Assembly (NCBI RefSeq): GCF_016861975.1
Contig: NZ_BOMB01000001.1
Coordinates: 310,001 to 374,000, forward strand
From: Actinocatenispora rupis
GTDB lineage: Bacteria; Actinomycetota; Actinomycetes; Mycobacteriales; Micromonosporaceae
Length of the DNA stretch: 64,000 bases
Direction of reading: 5' to 3'
Shown here in pieces: positions 29,985-39,639 of the stretch (positions are counted from its first letter, which is position 1; each line of letters opens with the position of its first letter). A program made the translations under genes and the position numbers. The notes beneath the pieces are model-generated. The model ran no database searches and had not been told where the DNA came from. It worked only from the letters and a program-made list of their open reading frames with translations.

Positions 29985-30752
29985 GTGAGCGTTCTGGAGA
30001 TCCGCGACCTGCACGCGTCGGTGCAGGTGTCCGAGGACGAGCTGAAGCCGATTCTGCACGGCGTCGACCTGACCATCCGGTCCGGCGAGACGCACGCCAT
30101 CATGGGGCCGAACGGCTCGGGCAAGTCCACCACCGCGTACGCGATCGCGGGCCACCCCAAGTACAAGATCACCAGCGGGAGCGTGACGCTGGACGGCGAG
30201 GACGTGCTGTCGATGACCGTCGACGAGCGCGCCCGCGCGGGCCTGTTCCTCGCCATGCAGTACCCGGTGGAGGTGCCGGGCGTGTCGGTGGCGAACTTCC
30301 TGCGTACCGCGAAGACCGCGGTGGACGGGGAGGCGCCGAAGCTGCGTACCTGGGTCAAGGAGCTGCGTACCTCGATGGAGAAGCTGGGCATGGACCCGGC
30401 CTTCGCCGAGCGCAACGTGAACGAGGGCTTCTCCGGCGGCGAGAAGAAGCGGCACGAGATCGTGCAGCTCGAACTGCTCAAGCCGAAGATGGCGATCCTC
30501 GACGAGACCGACTCCGGCCTGGACATCGACGCGCTGCGCGAGGTCAGCCAGGGCATCAACCGGGTCAAGGACGCCGGGTCGACCGGCCTGGTCGTCATCA
30601 CCCACTACACCCGCATCCTGCGGTACGTGCAGCCCGACTTCGTGCACGTGTTCGTCGGCGGGCGCATCGTGGAGGAGGGCGGCAAGGAGCTGGCCGACGA
30701 CCTGGAGGCGTCCGGGTACGAGCGGTTCGTCAACGGCAAGGTGGGGGCGTAG
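29985..30752 (+). CDS. sufC: Fe-S assembly ATPase SufC
   Basis: 255-residue ABC-type ATPase that powers SufBC2D. Walker A GPNGSGKST, Q-loop region, signature FSGGEKKRHEI, Walker B MAILDETDSGLDIDAL, and the H-loop VVITHYTRIL are all intact. The GTG start (SVLEIRDLHASV) is preceded by GAGG 13 nt upstream of it. There is a 13-nt spacer after the Rieske stop and 4 nt to sufS. Confidence 0.96.
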   Translation: MSVLEIRDLHASVQVSEDELKPILHGVDLTIRSGETHAIMGPNGSGKSTTAYAIAGHPKYKITSGSVTLDGEDVLSMTVDERARAGLFLAMQYPVEVPGVSVANFLRTAKTAVDGEAPKLRTWVKELRTSMEKLGMDPAFAERNVNEGFSGGEKKRHEIVQLELLKPKMAILDETDSGLDIDALREVSQGINRVKDAGSTGLVVITHYTRILRYVQPDFVHVFVGGRIVEEGGKELADDLEASGYERFVNGKVGA

Positions 30753-30756
30753 CACC

Positions 30757-32082
30757 ATGACCGAGGTGACCAGCGGCCCGCGGACGTCGGGCTGGCAGCC
30801 ACGGTCCGGCATGCCGCAGTACGCGGACCGGCCGCGGTTCGACGTCGAGAAGGTGCGGGCCGACTTCCCGATCCTGTCCCGCGAGATCGACGGGCATCCG
30901 CTGGTCTACCTCGACTCGGCGAACACGTCGCAGAAACCGCGGCCGGTGCTCGACACCCTGACCTCGTTCTACGAGGGGCACAACGCCAACGTGGCCCGCG
31001 CCGTGCACACGCTCGGCACCGAGGCGACCGAGGCGTACGAGGGGGCGCGGGCGAAGATCGCGCGGTTCGTGGGCGCGAACGCACCCGGCGAGATCGTCTT
31101 CACGAAGAACTCGTCCGAGGCGATGAACCTGGTGGCGTACTCGTTCGGCCACCAGGGCGCAGACGTGGACCCGCGGTTCCGCCTCGGCCCGGGTGACGAG
31201 GTGGTGATCTCCGAGATGGAGCACCACTCGAACATCGTGCCGTGGCAGCTGCTGTGCCAGCGTACGGGCGCGACGCTGCGCTGGTTCGGCATCACCGACG
31301 AGGGCCGGCTCGACACGAGCGCGCTCGACGAGCTGGTCAACGAGCGCACCAAGATCGTGTCGTACGTGCTGCAGTCGAACATCCTGGGCACGATCAACCC
31401 GACGTCGGCGATCGTCGCGCGGGCGCACGAGGTCGGCGCGCTGGTGATGCTGGACGCCTCGCAGGCCGTCCCGCACGGGCCGGTCGACGTGGTCGACCTG
31501 GGCGTCGACTTCCTGGCGTTCACCGGGCACAAGATGTGCGGCCCGACCGGCATCGGCGTGCTGTGGGGCCGGGCGGAGCTGCTCGACGCGATGCCGCCGT
31601 TCCTGGGCGGCGGCGAGATGATCGAGACGGTCCGCATGGAGGGCTCGACGTTCGCGCCGGCGCCCGCCCGCTTCGAGGCCGGTACGCCGCCGATCGCGCA
31701 GGCCGTCGGCCTCGGCGCGGCCGTCGACTACCTCACCTCGCTGGGCATGGACGCGGTCCGCTGGCACGAGAAGGAGATCACCGCGTACGCGCTGGACGCG
31801 CTCACGGAGATCCCCGGGCTGACGATCTTCGGCCCGGCCGTACCGGTGGGGCGGGGCGGGACGATCTCGTTCGCGCTGGACGGCGTACACCCGCACGACG
31901 TCGGACAGGTGCTCGACGCCGAGGGTGTCGCCGTACGGGTCGGACACGGGTGCGCACGTCCCACCTGTGCCCGGTTCGGCGTGCCCGCGGTCACCCGTGC
32001 CTCGTTCTACCTGTACACGACGACCGAGGAGATCGACGCGCTGGTCCGCGGAATCGGCAGCGTGCGGAAGCTGTTCGGATGA
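30757..32082 (+). CDS. sufS: SufS cysteine desulfurase
   Basis: 441-residue PLP enzyme that removes sulfur from cysteine and passes it to SufU. Seen: VYLDSANTSQKP, FTKNSSEAMNLVAYSFG, the PLP lysine in LAFTGHKMCGPTGIGVLWG, EMEHHSNIVPWQLL, and the catalytic-loop cysteine in RVGHGCARPTCARF. The group II size and motifs are as expected. A 102-nt gap separates it from sufU. Confidence 0.95.
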   Translation: MTEVTSGPRTSGWQPRSGMPQYADRPRFDVEKVRADFPILSREIDGHPLVYLDSANTSQKPRPVLDTLTSFYEGHNANVARAVHTLGTEATEAYEGARAKIARFVGANAPGEIVFTKNSSEAMNLVAYSFGHQGADVDPRFRLGPGDEVVISEMEHHSNIVPWQLLCQRTGATLRWFGITDEGRLDTSALDELVNERTKIVSYVLQSNILGTINPTSAIVARAHEVGALVMLDASQAVPHGPVDVVDLGVDFLAFTGHKMCGPTGIGVLWGRAELLDAMPPFLGGGEMIETVRMEGSTFAPAPARFEAGTPPIAQAVGLGAAVDYLTSLGMDAVRWHEKEITAYALDALTEIPGLTIFGPAVPVGRGGTISFALDGVHPHDVGQVLDAEGVAVRVGHGCARPTCARFGVPAVTRASFYLYTTTEEIDALVRGIGSVRKLFG

Positions 32083-32184
32083 GAGGTGGCCGCGCGGCGT
32101 CGGGCGATGACGGTCCCGGAGCCGCCGATTCCGATTCCGTGCGGCCGCACGGAGAACCGACTCGATCGAGGATCATGACCGCAG

Positions 32185-32652
32185 ATGCAGCTTGACTCGC
32201 TCTACCAGGAGATCATCCTGGACCACTACAAGCACCCGCACGGGCGCGGGCTGCGCGACCCCTTCGAGGCGGAGGCGCACCACGTCAACCCGACCTGCGG
32301 TGACGAGATGACCGTCCGGGTACACCTGTCCGGCGAGGGCGACGACGTCCGCGTCGAGGACGTGTCGTACGACGGGATGGGGTGCTCGATCAGCCAGGCG
32401 TCCGCGAGCGTGCTGCACGACCTGGTCGCGGGGCACACCCTGACGGACGCGTTCGCGCGGCACGAGGCGTTCAACGAGCTGTTGACCGGTCGTGGCCAGG
32501 TCGAGCCGGACGAGGACCTGCTGGAGGACGCCGTGGCATTCGCCGGCGTCGCGCGCTACCCGGCCCGGGTGAAGTGCGCGCTACTGTCCTGGATGGCGTT
32601 CAAGGATGCCGCGGCACGGGCGACCGCGGCGAGCGCGGGAGGCACCCCATGA
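32185..32652 (+). CDS. sufU: SufU-type sulfur transfer protein
   Basis: 155 residues. SufU accepts persulfide from SufS and carries a zinc site formed by Cys/Asp. The three conserved cysteines are visible in VNPTCGDEMT, DGMGCSIS and ARVKCALL, and DE in GDE provides the acidic ligand. SufU was once called an IscU-like scaffold; the sulfur-transfer role is now favoured. A six-codon ATG frame at 32175 precedes the start and looks incidental. Stop overlaps the downstream DUF59 gene. Confidence 0.93.
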   Translation: MQLDSLYQEIILDHYKHPHGRGLRDPFEAEAHHVNPTCGDEMTVRVHLSGEGDDVRVEDVSYDGMGCSISQASASVLHDLVAGHTLTDAFARHEAFNELLTGRGQVEPDEDLLEDAVAFAGVARYPARVKCALLSWMAFKDAAARATAASAGGTP

Positions 32653-33092
32653 CCGAGCAGTACACGCGGACCGTCGATCCGGCCGGCCTGTCCGGCGCGG
32701 AGGAGCCGGCGGTCGCCGACACCACGGCGCCCGCCGCCCCGGCGGACCCGCCGGCCACGCCCGCGACCAAGGCGAAGGTCGAGGACGTCGAAGAGGCGAT
32801 GAAGGACGTCGTCGACCCGGAGCTGGGCATCAACGTCGTCGACCTCGGCCTGGTGTACGGGCTGCACGTGGACGACGACAACGTCGCCACCGTCGACATG
32901 ACGCTGACCTCGGCGGCCTGCCCGTTGACCGACGTGATCGAGGACCAGGCGCAGCAGGCGCTGTGCTCCGGCCCCGGTGGCGGACTGGTCAACGAGGTGC
33001 GGATCAACTGGGTGTGGATGCCGCCGTGGGGTCCTGACAAGATCACCGACGACGGCCGCGAGCAGCTGCGCTCCCTCGGCTTCAACGTCTGA
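32649..33092 (+). CDS. SufT-like DUF59/MIP18 Fe-S assembly factor
   Basis: 147 residues. A disordered Ala/Pro-rich N-terminal 45 residues is followed by the DUF59 (MIP18) domain: EEAMKDVVDPELGINVVDLGLVYG and TSAACPLTDVIEDQAQQAL, with the conserved cysteine. These proteins aid iron-sulfur maturation and occur last in many suf operons. ATGA overlap with sufU supports co-expression. A terminator follows after 12 nt. Confidence 0.92.
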   Translation: MTEQYTRTVDPAGLSGAEEPAVADTTAPAAPADPPATPATKAKVEDVEEAMKDVVDPELGINVVDLGLVYGLHVDDDNVATVDMTLTSAACPLTDVIEDQAQQALCSGPGGGLVNEVRINWVWMPPWGPDKITDDGREQLRSLGFNV

Positions 33093-33104
33093 GCGAGTCG
33101 TCAC

Positions 33105-33137
33105 CGACGCCCGGGTCCGGCACGGATCCGGGCGTCG
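33105..33137 (+). terminator. Terminator at the end of the suf operon
   Basis: CGACGCCCGGGTCCG, loop GCA, CGGATCCGGGCGTCG: 15-bp stem with one G-U pair. It lies between sufT and the converging TPR gene. Confidence 0.75.
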
Positions 33138-33149
33138 TCGTGTCCGCGG

Positions 33150-34943
33150 TCAGGGCGCCTCGCGGGTCGCCAGGTCGGCCGCGAGGTCGCGGATCCGCGG
33201 GTCGAGGTCGGGTGTGGCCAGCGCGAGCGCGGCGAGCGACCCGAGGATCGTCACCGCGCGGGTCTGCGCGGCGCGGCCGGCGGCGACCAGGCGCCAGGCG
33301 ACCAGTTCCGCCACGTCCCGGCGTACGTCGGGCTCCATCCACGCGGTGGCGACCAGCGCGAGCAGCGCCGCTTCGCTGACCCAGTCCTCCGGCCCGTACG
33401 CGAGGTCGACGAGGGTGGCGCGGCGGACCGACCGTGGCCAGGGCTCGTCGACCCGGTGGTGCGCGATGCCGAGGCAGGCCCACGCCTGTACGAGGCGGAT
33501 CCAGTCGGGCCACACGCCCGGGTCGGCGGTCGGCGGCTCGGGCGGGTGGACGAGCATCCCCAGCAGGTCCGGCAGCGGTACTGCGGCGAGCCGTACGGCC
33601 TCGTCGTACGCGGCGGGCAGGTGGCGCCAGCGGTGCACGAGCCCGGTGACCGCGGCGACCGAGTCGGGTCCGGCGGGCGCCGGCACCGGGTGCGCGGTAC
33701 GCCCGTGGTAGCCCCAGACCCGGCCGAACACGGCCCGTACCGGGGCGACGTCGAGTACCTCGGGGACGGTGTGCCGGGGGTCGGGTGACGGGACGTCGCC
33801 GATGGTCACCGCGAGTCCCGGCAGCGCGCGGGCGCAGGCGAGCAGCGCGCTGGGCGGTTCGGGCGCGGACACCGTCAGGTCGATGTGCGCGCCGGCGTCC
33901 GGGTCGGCGAGTACCTGGCGCAGCACGGACAGCACCGCCTCGGTCCCGGCCGGCACGTACCCGAGCCAGGGCCGTCCGGCGGACTCGGTGGCGAGCGCCT
34001 GGTCGGCGTGCCGCGCCTCGTGCACGTCCCCCGGTACGGTGCGCAGCCGGTCGGCGAGCCCGACCAGGTGGTCGACGTCGGCGTCCCGCCGGTAGCGCAG
34101 GGCGGAGCGGACGACGGCGGCGCAGTCGTGGGTGGGGTCGGTGGCGAGGGCACGTTCGGCCCAGTCGATGCCGTCGTCGAGGCGGCCGGCCTCGGCGAGC
34201 ATCTCCGCCATGTCGGAGTACACGGCGAGGTTGTCGGGGGCGTGGTGGAGGGCGCGCAGCCAGGCCCGTTCGGCGTCGTCGTACCGGCCCTGCGCACGGT
34301 ACGCGTAGCCGAGCGCGATCGCCGCCTGCTCGGACGGTTCGCGCCGCTCGGCGAGTTCGGCGAGGGTCACGGCGTCGGCGTGGTGGCCGAGCCGCCGGGC
34401 CAGGATCGACGCCGCCCACGCCAGCCGCCCCTGCCCCGGGTACGCGTCGACCGCGCCGCGGACGGCGGCCAGCCAGGGCGCGAACGCGGCCCGGTACCCG
34501 TCGTCGGCGGGTTCGTCGACCGCGCCGATCAGGACGCCGACCAGCCGGAACCAGTGGTCGGGCGGCAGCCGAGCCGGCAGCGCGGCGTCGGCCAGCCACG
34601 GGACGGCGGCCCACGCCCCGGCCGGTTCGTGCCGTTGCGCGAGGGCCAGCAGGTCGAGGGCCGCGGCCGGGTCGCCGGTGGCGGCCAGGGCGTGCGCCCG
34701 GGCGACGACAGTACCGACGGTGGTGGGTCCGGCCGGCGCGAACAGGTCCGGGCCGCCGTCCGCTCGCCGCGCCAGCTCCACCACCAGCGCGTACGCGGCG
34801 GGCAGGGTGGGGTCGGTGGTGAGTGCGCGGGCCGCGTGGCGGGCGGCGTGCGTCAGGTCGCCGTCGCCGAGCGCGAGCCGGGCCAGGCTCACCTCGCCGT
34901 CCGCGGACAGCAGCGGGTCGGCGACCCCGTCCGCACCGCTCAC
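33150..34943 (-). CDS. Tetratricopeptide-repeat protein of unknown function
   Basis: 597 residues, soluble. TPR-like helices are visible from about residue 200: QAAIALGYAYRAQGRYDDAE, AWLRALHHAPDNLAVYSDMA and EMLAEAGRLDDGIDWAERAL; the N-terminus (DLTHAARHAARALTTDPTL) also looks like a repeat. The C-terminal 200 residues are poorly characterised. GTG 34943 has GGGGAGG 6 nt upstream. Probably a protein-interaction scaffold; nothing nearby fixes its partner. It converges on the suf operon. Confidence 0.75.
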   Translation of the reverse strand: MSGADGVADPLLSADGEVSLARLALGDGDLTHAARHAARALTTDPTLPAAYALVVELARRADGGPDLFAPAGPTTVGTVVARAHALAATGDPAAALDLLALAQRHEPAGAWAAVPWLADAALPARLPPDHWFRLVGVLIGAVDEPADDGYRAAFAPWLAAVRGAVDAYPGQGRLAWAASILARRLGHHADAVTLAELAERREPSEQAAIALGYAYRAQGRYDDAERAWLRALHHAPDNLAVYSDMAEMLAEAGRLDDGIDWAERALATDPTHDCAAVVRSALRYRRDADVDHLVGLADRLRTVPGDVHEARHADQALATESAGRPWLGYVPAGTEAVLSVLRQVLADPDAGAHIDLTVSAPEPPSALLACARALPGLAVTIGDVPSPDPRHTVPEVLDVAPVRAVFGRVWGYHGRTAHPVPAPAGPDSVAAVTGLVHRWRHLPAAYDEAVRLAAVPLPDLLGMLVHPPEPPTADPGVWPDWIRLVQAWACLGIAHHRVDEPWPRSVRRATLVDLAYGPEDWVSEAALLALVATAWMEPDVRRDVAELVAWRLVAAGRAAQTRAVTILGSLAALALATPDLDPRIRDLAADLATREAP

Positions 34944-34998
34944 CCGTACCTCCCCGGACAGTTCAGGTGGTGCGGATCTTCGCATACGGCGACGGAGT

Positions 34999-35703
34999 TC
35001 ACACGGTGAGGTTCTTGAGCGCCTCGCGTACCGAAAGGGTCGACATCCGGCCGCGGTGCGCGGCGACGTAGCGGCGGACCGCGCCCGGGTCGGTCTTCGC
35101 GTACTCCCGCAGCGCCCAGCCGATCGCCTTGCGTACGAAGAAGTCGGGGTGGTTGGACTGCTCGGTGCAGTACCGGAAGAGGCGCTCGGCGTCGGTGTTC
35201 TCGCGGAAGTGGAGCTGGTGCAGGACCGCGCTGCGCACCAGCCACGCGTTGCTGTCGAGCGCCCAGTCGTCCATGTCCGCGGCGAGTTTCGGGTGCCGGG
35301 CGACGAGGCCGCCGACGACGTGCGCGGCGAGCGGATCGACCGTGTCCCACCAGGACTTGGCGGTGATCAGCTCGGCGGCGGTACCGAGGAACGCCGGTGA
35401 GCAGAGCCGCACGTACCGGCGCAGGTAGCCGCACGCGAAGTACTGGTACTCGCGTTCCGGCAGGGCCCAGCAGGCGAGCGCGACCGCGCGCAGGTCGGCC
35501 TCGGTGGGGCGGGGGAGCGTGGCGACGGCCTGCCGGGCGAGCAGCCGCTGTCGTGGCGCCGGAATCCCCAGGAACGGGAACGCGTCACGCATGTAGCTCG
35601 ACATGGCGCGGGCCCGGGCGGCGTTGCGCGCCGGCTCGTACGCCCCGGCGAGCCGGTCGAGCACGAGCCGCGGCACGTCCGGCTCGGCTGCGCTGTCCGC
35701 CAC
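34999..35703 (-). CDS. DNA alkylation repair protein (AlkD family)
   Basis: 234 residues of HEAT-like repeats: YMRDAFPFLGIPAPRQRLLA, LPEREYQYFACGYLRRYV, SWWDTVDPLAAHVVGG, WALDSNAWLVRSAVLHQLHF and HPDFFVRKAIGWALREYAKT. The AlkD family removes bulky or positively charged N-alkyl bases; WALREYAKTDP is a hallmark, carrying the conserved aspartate/arginine. GTG 35703 lies 6 nt after AATGCT, so the mRNA may be leaderless. Divergent from acVLRF1. Confidence 0.9.
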   Translation of the reverse strand: MADSAAEPDVPRLVLDRLAGAYEPARNAARARAMSSYMRDAFPFLGIPAPRQRLLARQAVATLPRPTEADLRAVALACWALPEREYQYFACGYLRRYVRLCSPAFLGTAAELITAKSWWDTVDPLAAHVVGGLVARHPKLAADMDDWALDSNAWLVRSAVLHQLHFRENTDAERLFRYCTEQSNHPDFFVRKAIGWALREYAKTDPGAVRRYVAAHRGRMSTLSVREALKNLTV

Positions 35704-35766
35704 GCCCCTAGCATTGCGTACGCTGCCCGGGCAGGGTGCTGGATCGCCGGATCGGGGGAGTACGCG

Positions 35767-36426
35767 ATGGCGGGGACGCGACCGGCCGCGGGCGGTGGCC
35801 GGTGGGTGTCGGTGCCGCCGGAGCGGATCGCGCGCTGGCTGGCCGGGTTCGGCGAGCGGCACGGCGCCACCACCGCGGAGCGTACGGCGGGCGGCCTGCT
35901 CGTCGCCGCCGCGGACGGTGCGACCGCCGACTGCCACCTCCCGTTCGGCTGGCCCGCCGCCAATCACGGTACGGAGCCGGCCGACGCGCTGGCCGCGGCC
36001 GCGGCGTACCGGTGGCGGGTGGGGGTGCTGTTGATCCGGCGCGGCGCGCACGCGGTGGGTGTCGCGGACGGCGCGGACCTCGCCGCGTCCAAAGTGGACA
36101 CCCGGTACGTGCAGGGGCGTACCGCCGCGGGTGGCTGGTCGCAGCAGCGTTTCGCGCGCCGCCGGGACAAGCAGACCCGGGAGTCGACCGACTCGGCCGC
36201 CGACCACGCCGCCCGGGTACTGCTGCCGGCCGTGGCGACGCTGACCGGCCTGGTCACCGGGGGAGACCGGGCCATGACCGCCGCCGTACTCGACGACCGC
36301 CGGCTGGCCCCGCTGCGCGAGCTGCCGCGCGTCGAGTTGCCCGACGTACCGGAGCCGCGGCACGCGACGCTCGTCGAAGCGGCGCGCCGGTACCGCGAGG
36401 TCCGGATCCTGGTCCGCGAGCCGTGA
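35767..36426 (+). CDS. acVLRF1-type peptidyl-tRNA hydrolase
   Basis: 219 residues with the actinobacterial/chloroflexi VLRF1 domain, a bacterial relative of eukaryotic Vms1/ANKZF1 and eRF1. These release stalled peptides from tRNA in ribosome quality control. The signature is the catalytic glutamine region VQGRTAAGGWSQQRFARRRD, preceded by GVLLIRRGAHAVGVADGADL. The ATG has GGGGGAG 9 nt upstream. A 12-bp palindrome CTGCCCGGGCAG (35723-35734) lies in the gap to alkD. It converges on the metalloprotease gene with a 13-bp spacer. Confidence 0.85.
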   Translation: MAGTRPAAGGGRWVSVPPERIARWLAGFGERHGATTAERTAGGLLVAAADGATADCHLPFGWPAANHGTEPADALAAAAAYRWRVGVLLIRRGAHAVGVADGADLAASKVDTRYVQGRTAAGGWSQQRFARRRDKQTRESTDSAADHAARVLLPAVATLTGLVTGGDRAMTAAVLDDRRLAPLRELPRVELPDVPEPRHATLVEAARRYREVRILVREP

Positions 36427-36439
36427 CCCCGGCCGCCCG

Positions 36440-37348
36440 TCAGGAGAACGTGCGGCAGGACTTCGGGTCGCCGGTCTCGTAGCCGGTGGTGAACCAGTGC
36501 CGGCGCTGCTCGCCCGAGCCGTGCGTCCACGTCTCCTGGTCGATGTCCGCACCCGCCTTGCGCTGGATGGTGTCGTCGCCGACCGACTGCGCCGCGGTGA
36601 GCGCCTGGTCGATGTCCGTCGCGGACACGCCGGTGAACAGTGCGTTGCCCTTCTCGTCGGTCGTCTGCGCGGCGTGCTTCGCCCACACCCCGGCGAAGCA
36701 GTCGGCCTGCAGCTCCAACGCCACCGAGTACCGGTTGGCGTTGCCCGGGTCGCGTTGCTGCGCCTCGCGTACCTTGCGCTCGGTGCCGAGCAACGACTGC
36801 ACGTGGTGCCCGTACTCGTGCGCCAGCACGTACGCCTGGGCGAACTGGCCGGGTGCGCCGAACTGCCTGCCGGCGAGCTGGTCGTAGAAGGTGAGGTCGA
36901 TGTAGACGGCGCCGTCGGCCGGGCAGTAGAACGGGCCGACGCCGGAGTCCGCGCGCCCGCACCCGGTCTGCACCACCTGCGAGAAGTACCGCGTCGGCGC
37001 CGTCCGGTACGTGGCGCCGAAGGTCTGCGGCAACGCCTGTCGCCAGTACGCCTGGACGGAGTTCACGTAGAGGACGTTGCGGCAGTCGGTGCGCTCGAAG
37101 CGGTCCGGGTTGGCGGTCGAGCAGGTCCGGCCGAGGTCCGTACCCGTCTGCGAACCGCCGCCGAGGCCGAGGTGACCGGTGCCACCGAGGACCCCGAGTA
37201 CGACCACGACCAGGAGTCCGACGATGCCGCCGCCGGCGGTGAGCCCGCCACCGGGCAGCCAGCCGAACGATCCGCCACCGCCGCCGCCCGAGCCGCGCAG
37301 ATCCTGCACCTGGCTGGTGTCGAGGTCCGCGTCGTCGTTGATCCCCAT
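36440..37348 (-). CDS. YpfJ-family neutral zinc metallopeptidase
   Basis: 302 residues. A glycine-rich N-terminus is followed by one membrane anchor (GGIVGLLVVVVLGVLGGTG, about residues 38-56), then an extracytoplasmic domain. The zinc site is YVLAHEYGHHVQSLLG (HEXXH) with the third ligand ELQADCFAGVW. Paired cysteines (TCS, DCRN, GCGRAD, FYCPADG) suggest disulfides outside the membrane. The substrate is unknown. Its start is 74 bp from the divergent ABC-F promoter. Confidence 0.88.
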   Translation of the reverse strand: MGINDDADLDTSQVQDLRGSGGGGGGSFGWLPGGGLTAGGGIVGLLVVVVLGVLGGTGHLGLGGGSQTGTDLGRTCSTANPDRFERTDCRNVLYVNSVQAYWRQALPQTFGATYRTAPTRYFSQVVQTGCGRADSGVGPFYCPADGAVYIDLTFYDQLAGRQFGAPGQFAQAYVLAHEYGHHVQSLLGTERKVREAQQRDPGNANRYSVALELQADCFAGVWAKHAAQTTDEKGNALFTGVSATDIDQALTAAQSVGDDTIQRKAGADIDQETWTHGSGEQRRHWFTTGYETGDPKSCRTFS

Positions 37349-37421
37349 GGCCTCAAGACCTTACTGGGCGGCCCCGGCGGGGTTGCCGTAAATCACTGGC
37401 AGGTGCCGCGGGACGCTCCGG

Positions 37422-37542
37422 TACACTTGCCGCGTGCTCCTCTGCGAAGACTGACCCGCACCGCACCGACCGTGACACGTCCGGCCGGTGCATTTTCGTG
37501 CCCTGGTCAGTCCCCTTTCCCCCGAGAGTGAGCGTTTGAGCG
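37422..37542 (+). promoter_or_regulatory. Promoter and candidate attenuator leader of the ABC-F gene
   Basis: TACACT (37422-37427) is a -10 hexamer six nt before GTG 37434, which opens a six-codon ORF. Next come a hairpin GCACCGACCG / CGGCCGGTGC (37463-37472 with 37482-37491, one mismatch) followed by ATTTTCG, and an enclosing perfect 8-bp pairing of GACTGACC (37449-37456, covering the uORF stop) with GGTCAGTC (37505-37512). The layout resembles ribosome-controlled attenuation; mechanism is inferred. Confidence 0.6.
37434..37454 (+). CDS. Six-residue leader peptide upstream of ABC-F (MLLCED)
   Basis: GTG CTC CTC TGC GAA GAC TGA. It has no Shine-Dalgarno but would begin exactly at the transcription start predicted from the TACACT hexamer. 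The stop codon lies in the 8-bp helix that can close around the terminator-like hairpin, so a ribosome paused at the end of the peptide would block that helix. Translation is not shown. Confidence 0.45.
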   Translation: MLLCED

Positions 37543-39165
<1,623 letters not shown>

Positions 39166-39183
39166 CCCCGCCGCCCTGGTACG

Positions 39184-39639
39184 TCAGAGCGTCAGCTTGA
39201 AGCCGACGTGGCTGGCGGTGAAGCCGAGCCGGGTGTAGAAGCGGTGCGCGTCGGTACGGCTGGCGTTCGAGCTGAGTTGCACCAGGTGGCAGCCGCGTTC
39301 GCGGGCCGTGTCGACGGCCCACCGCACCAGTGCGGTACCGAGGCCGCCGCCGCGGTGCGACCGGGCGACGCGTACGGCTTCGATCTGGGCGCGCCAGGCG
39401 CCGCGGTGCGACAGCCCCGGCAGGTACGTCAGCTGCAGCGTGCCGACCAGCTCGCCGCCGACCTCCGCGACCGCCAGGTACTGGTTCGGGTCGGCGTCGA
39501 TCGCGGTGAACGCGGCGAGGTACGGCGCGGGGTCGTCGGGCGCCTCGCGGGTCGCGCCGAGCGGGTCGTCGGCGAGCATCGCGACGATCGCGGCGACGTC
39601 GGCCCGGTGCGCCTGCCGTACGGTGAGCGGCTCGGTCAT
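39184..39639 (-). CDS. GNAT-family N-acetyltransferase
   Basis: 151 residues. The acetyl-CoA loop is VARSHRGGGLGTALVRWA (motif A), with the C-terminal SSNASRTDAHRFYTRLGF typical of small GNAT enzymes. It begins in an ATGA overlap with the MFS gene, so the two are one unit that may modify and export the same toxic compound. The substrate is unknown. Confidence 0.87.
   Translation of the reverse strand: MTEPLTVRQAHRADVAAIVAMLADDPLGATREAPDDPAPYLAAFTAIDADPNQYLAVAEVGGELVGTLQLTYLPGLSHRGAWRAQIEAVRVARSHRGGGLGTALVRWAVDTARERGCHLVQLSSNASRTDAHRFYTRLGFTASHVGFKLTL

Noticed and set aside
32083-32184. A small gene in the sufS-sufU gap
   Set aside because: Only a continuation of a shadow frame of sufS; no start and ribosome-binding site pair.
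32175-32195. Six-codon ATG frame just before sufU
   Set aside because: No promoter hexamer or structure nearby; overlaps the sufU start and is likely chance.
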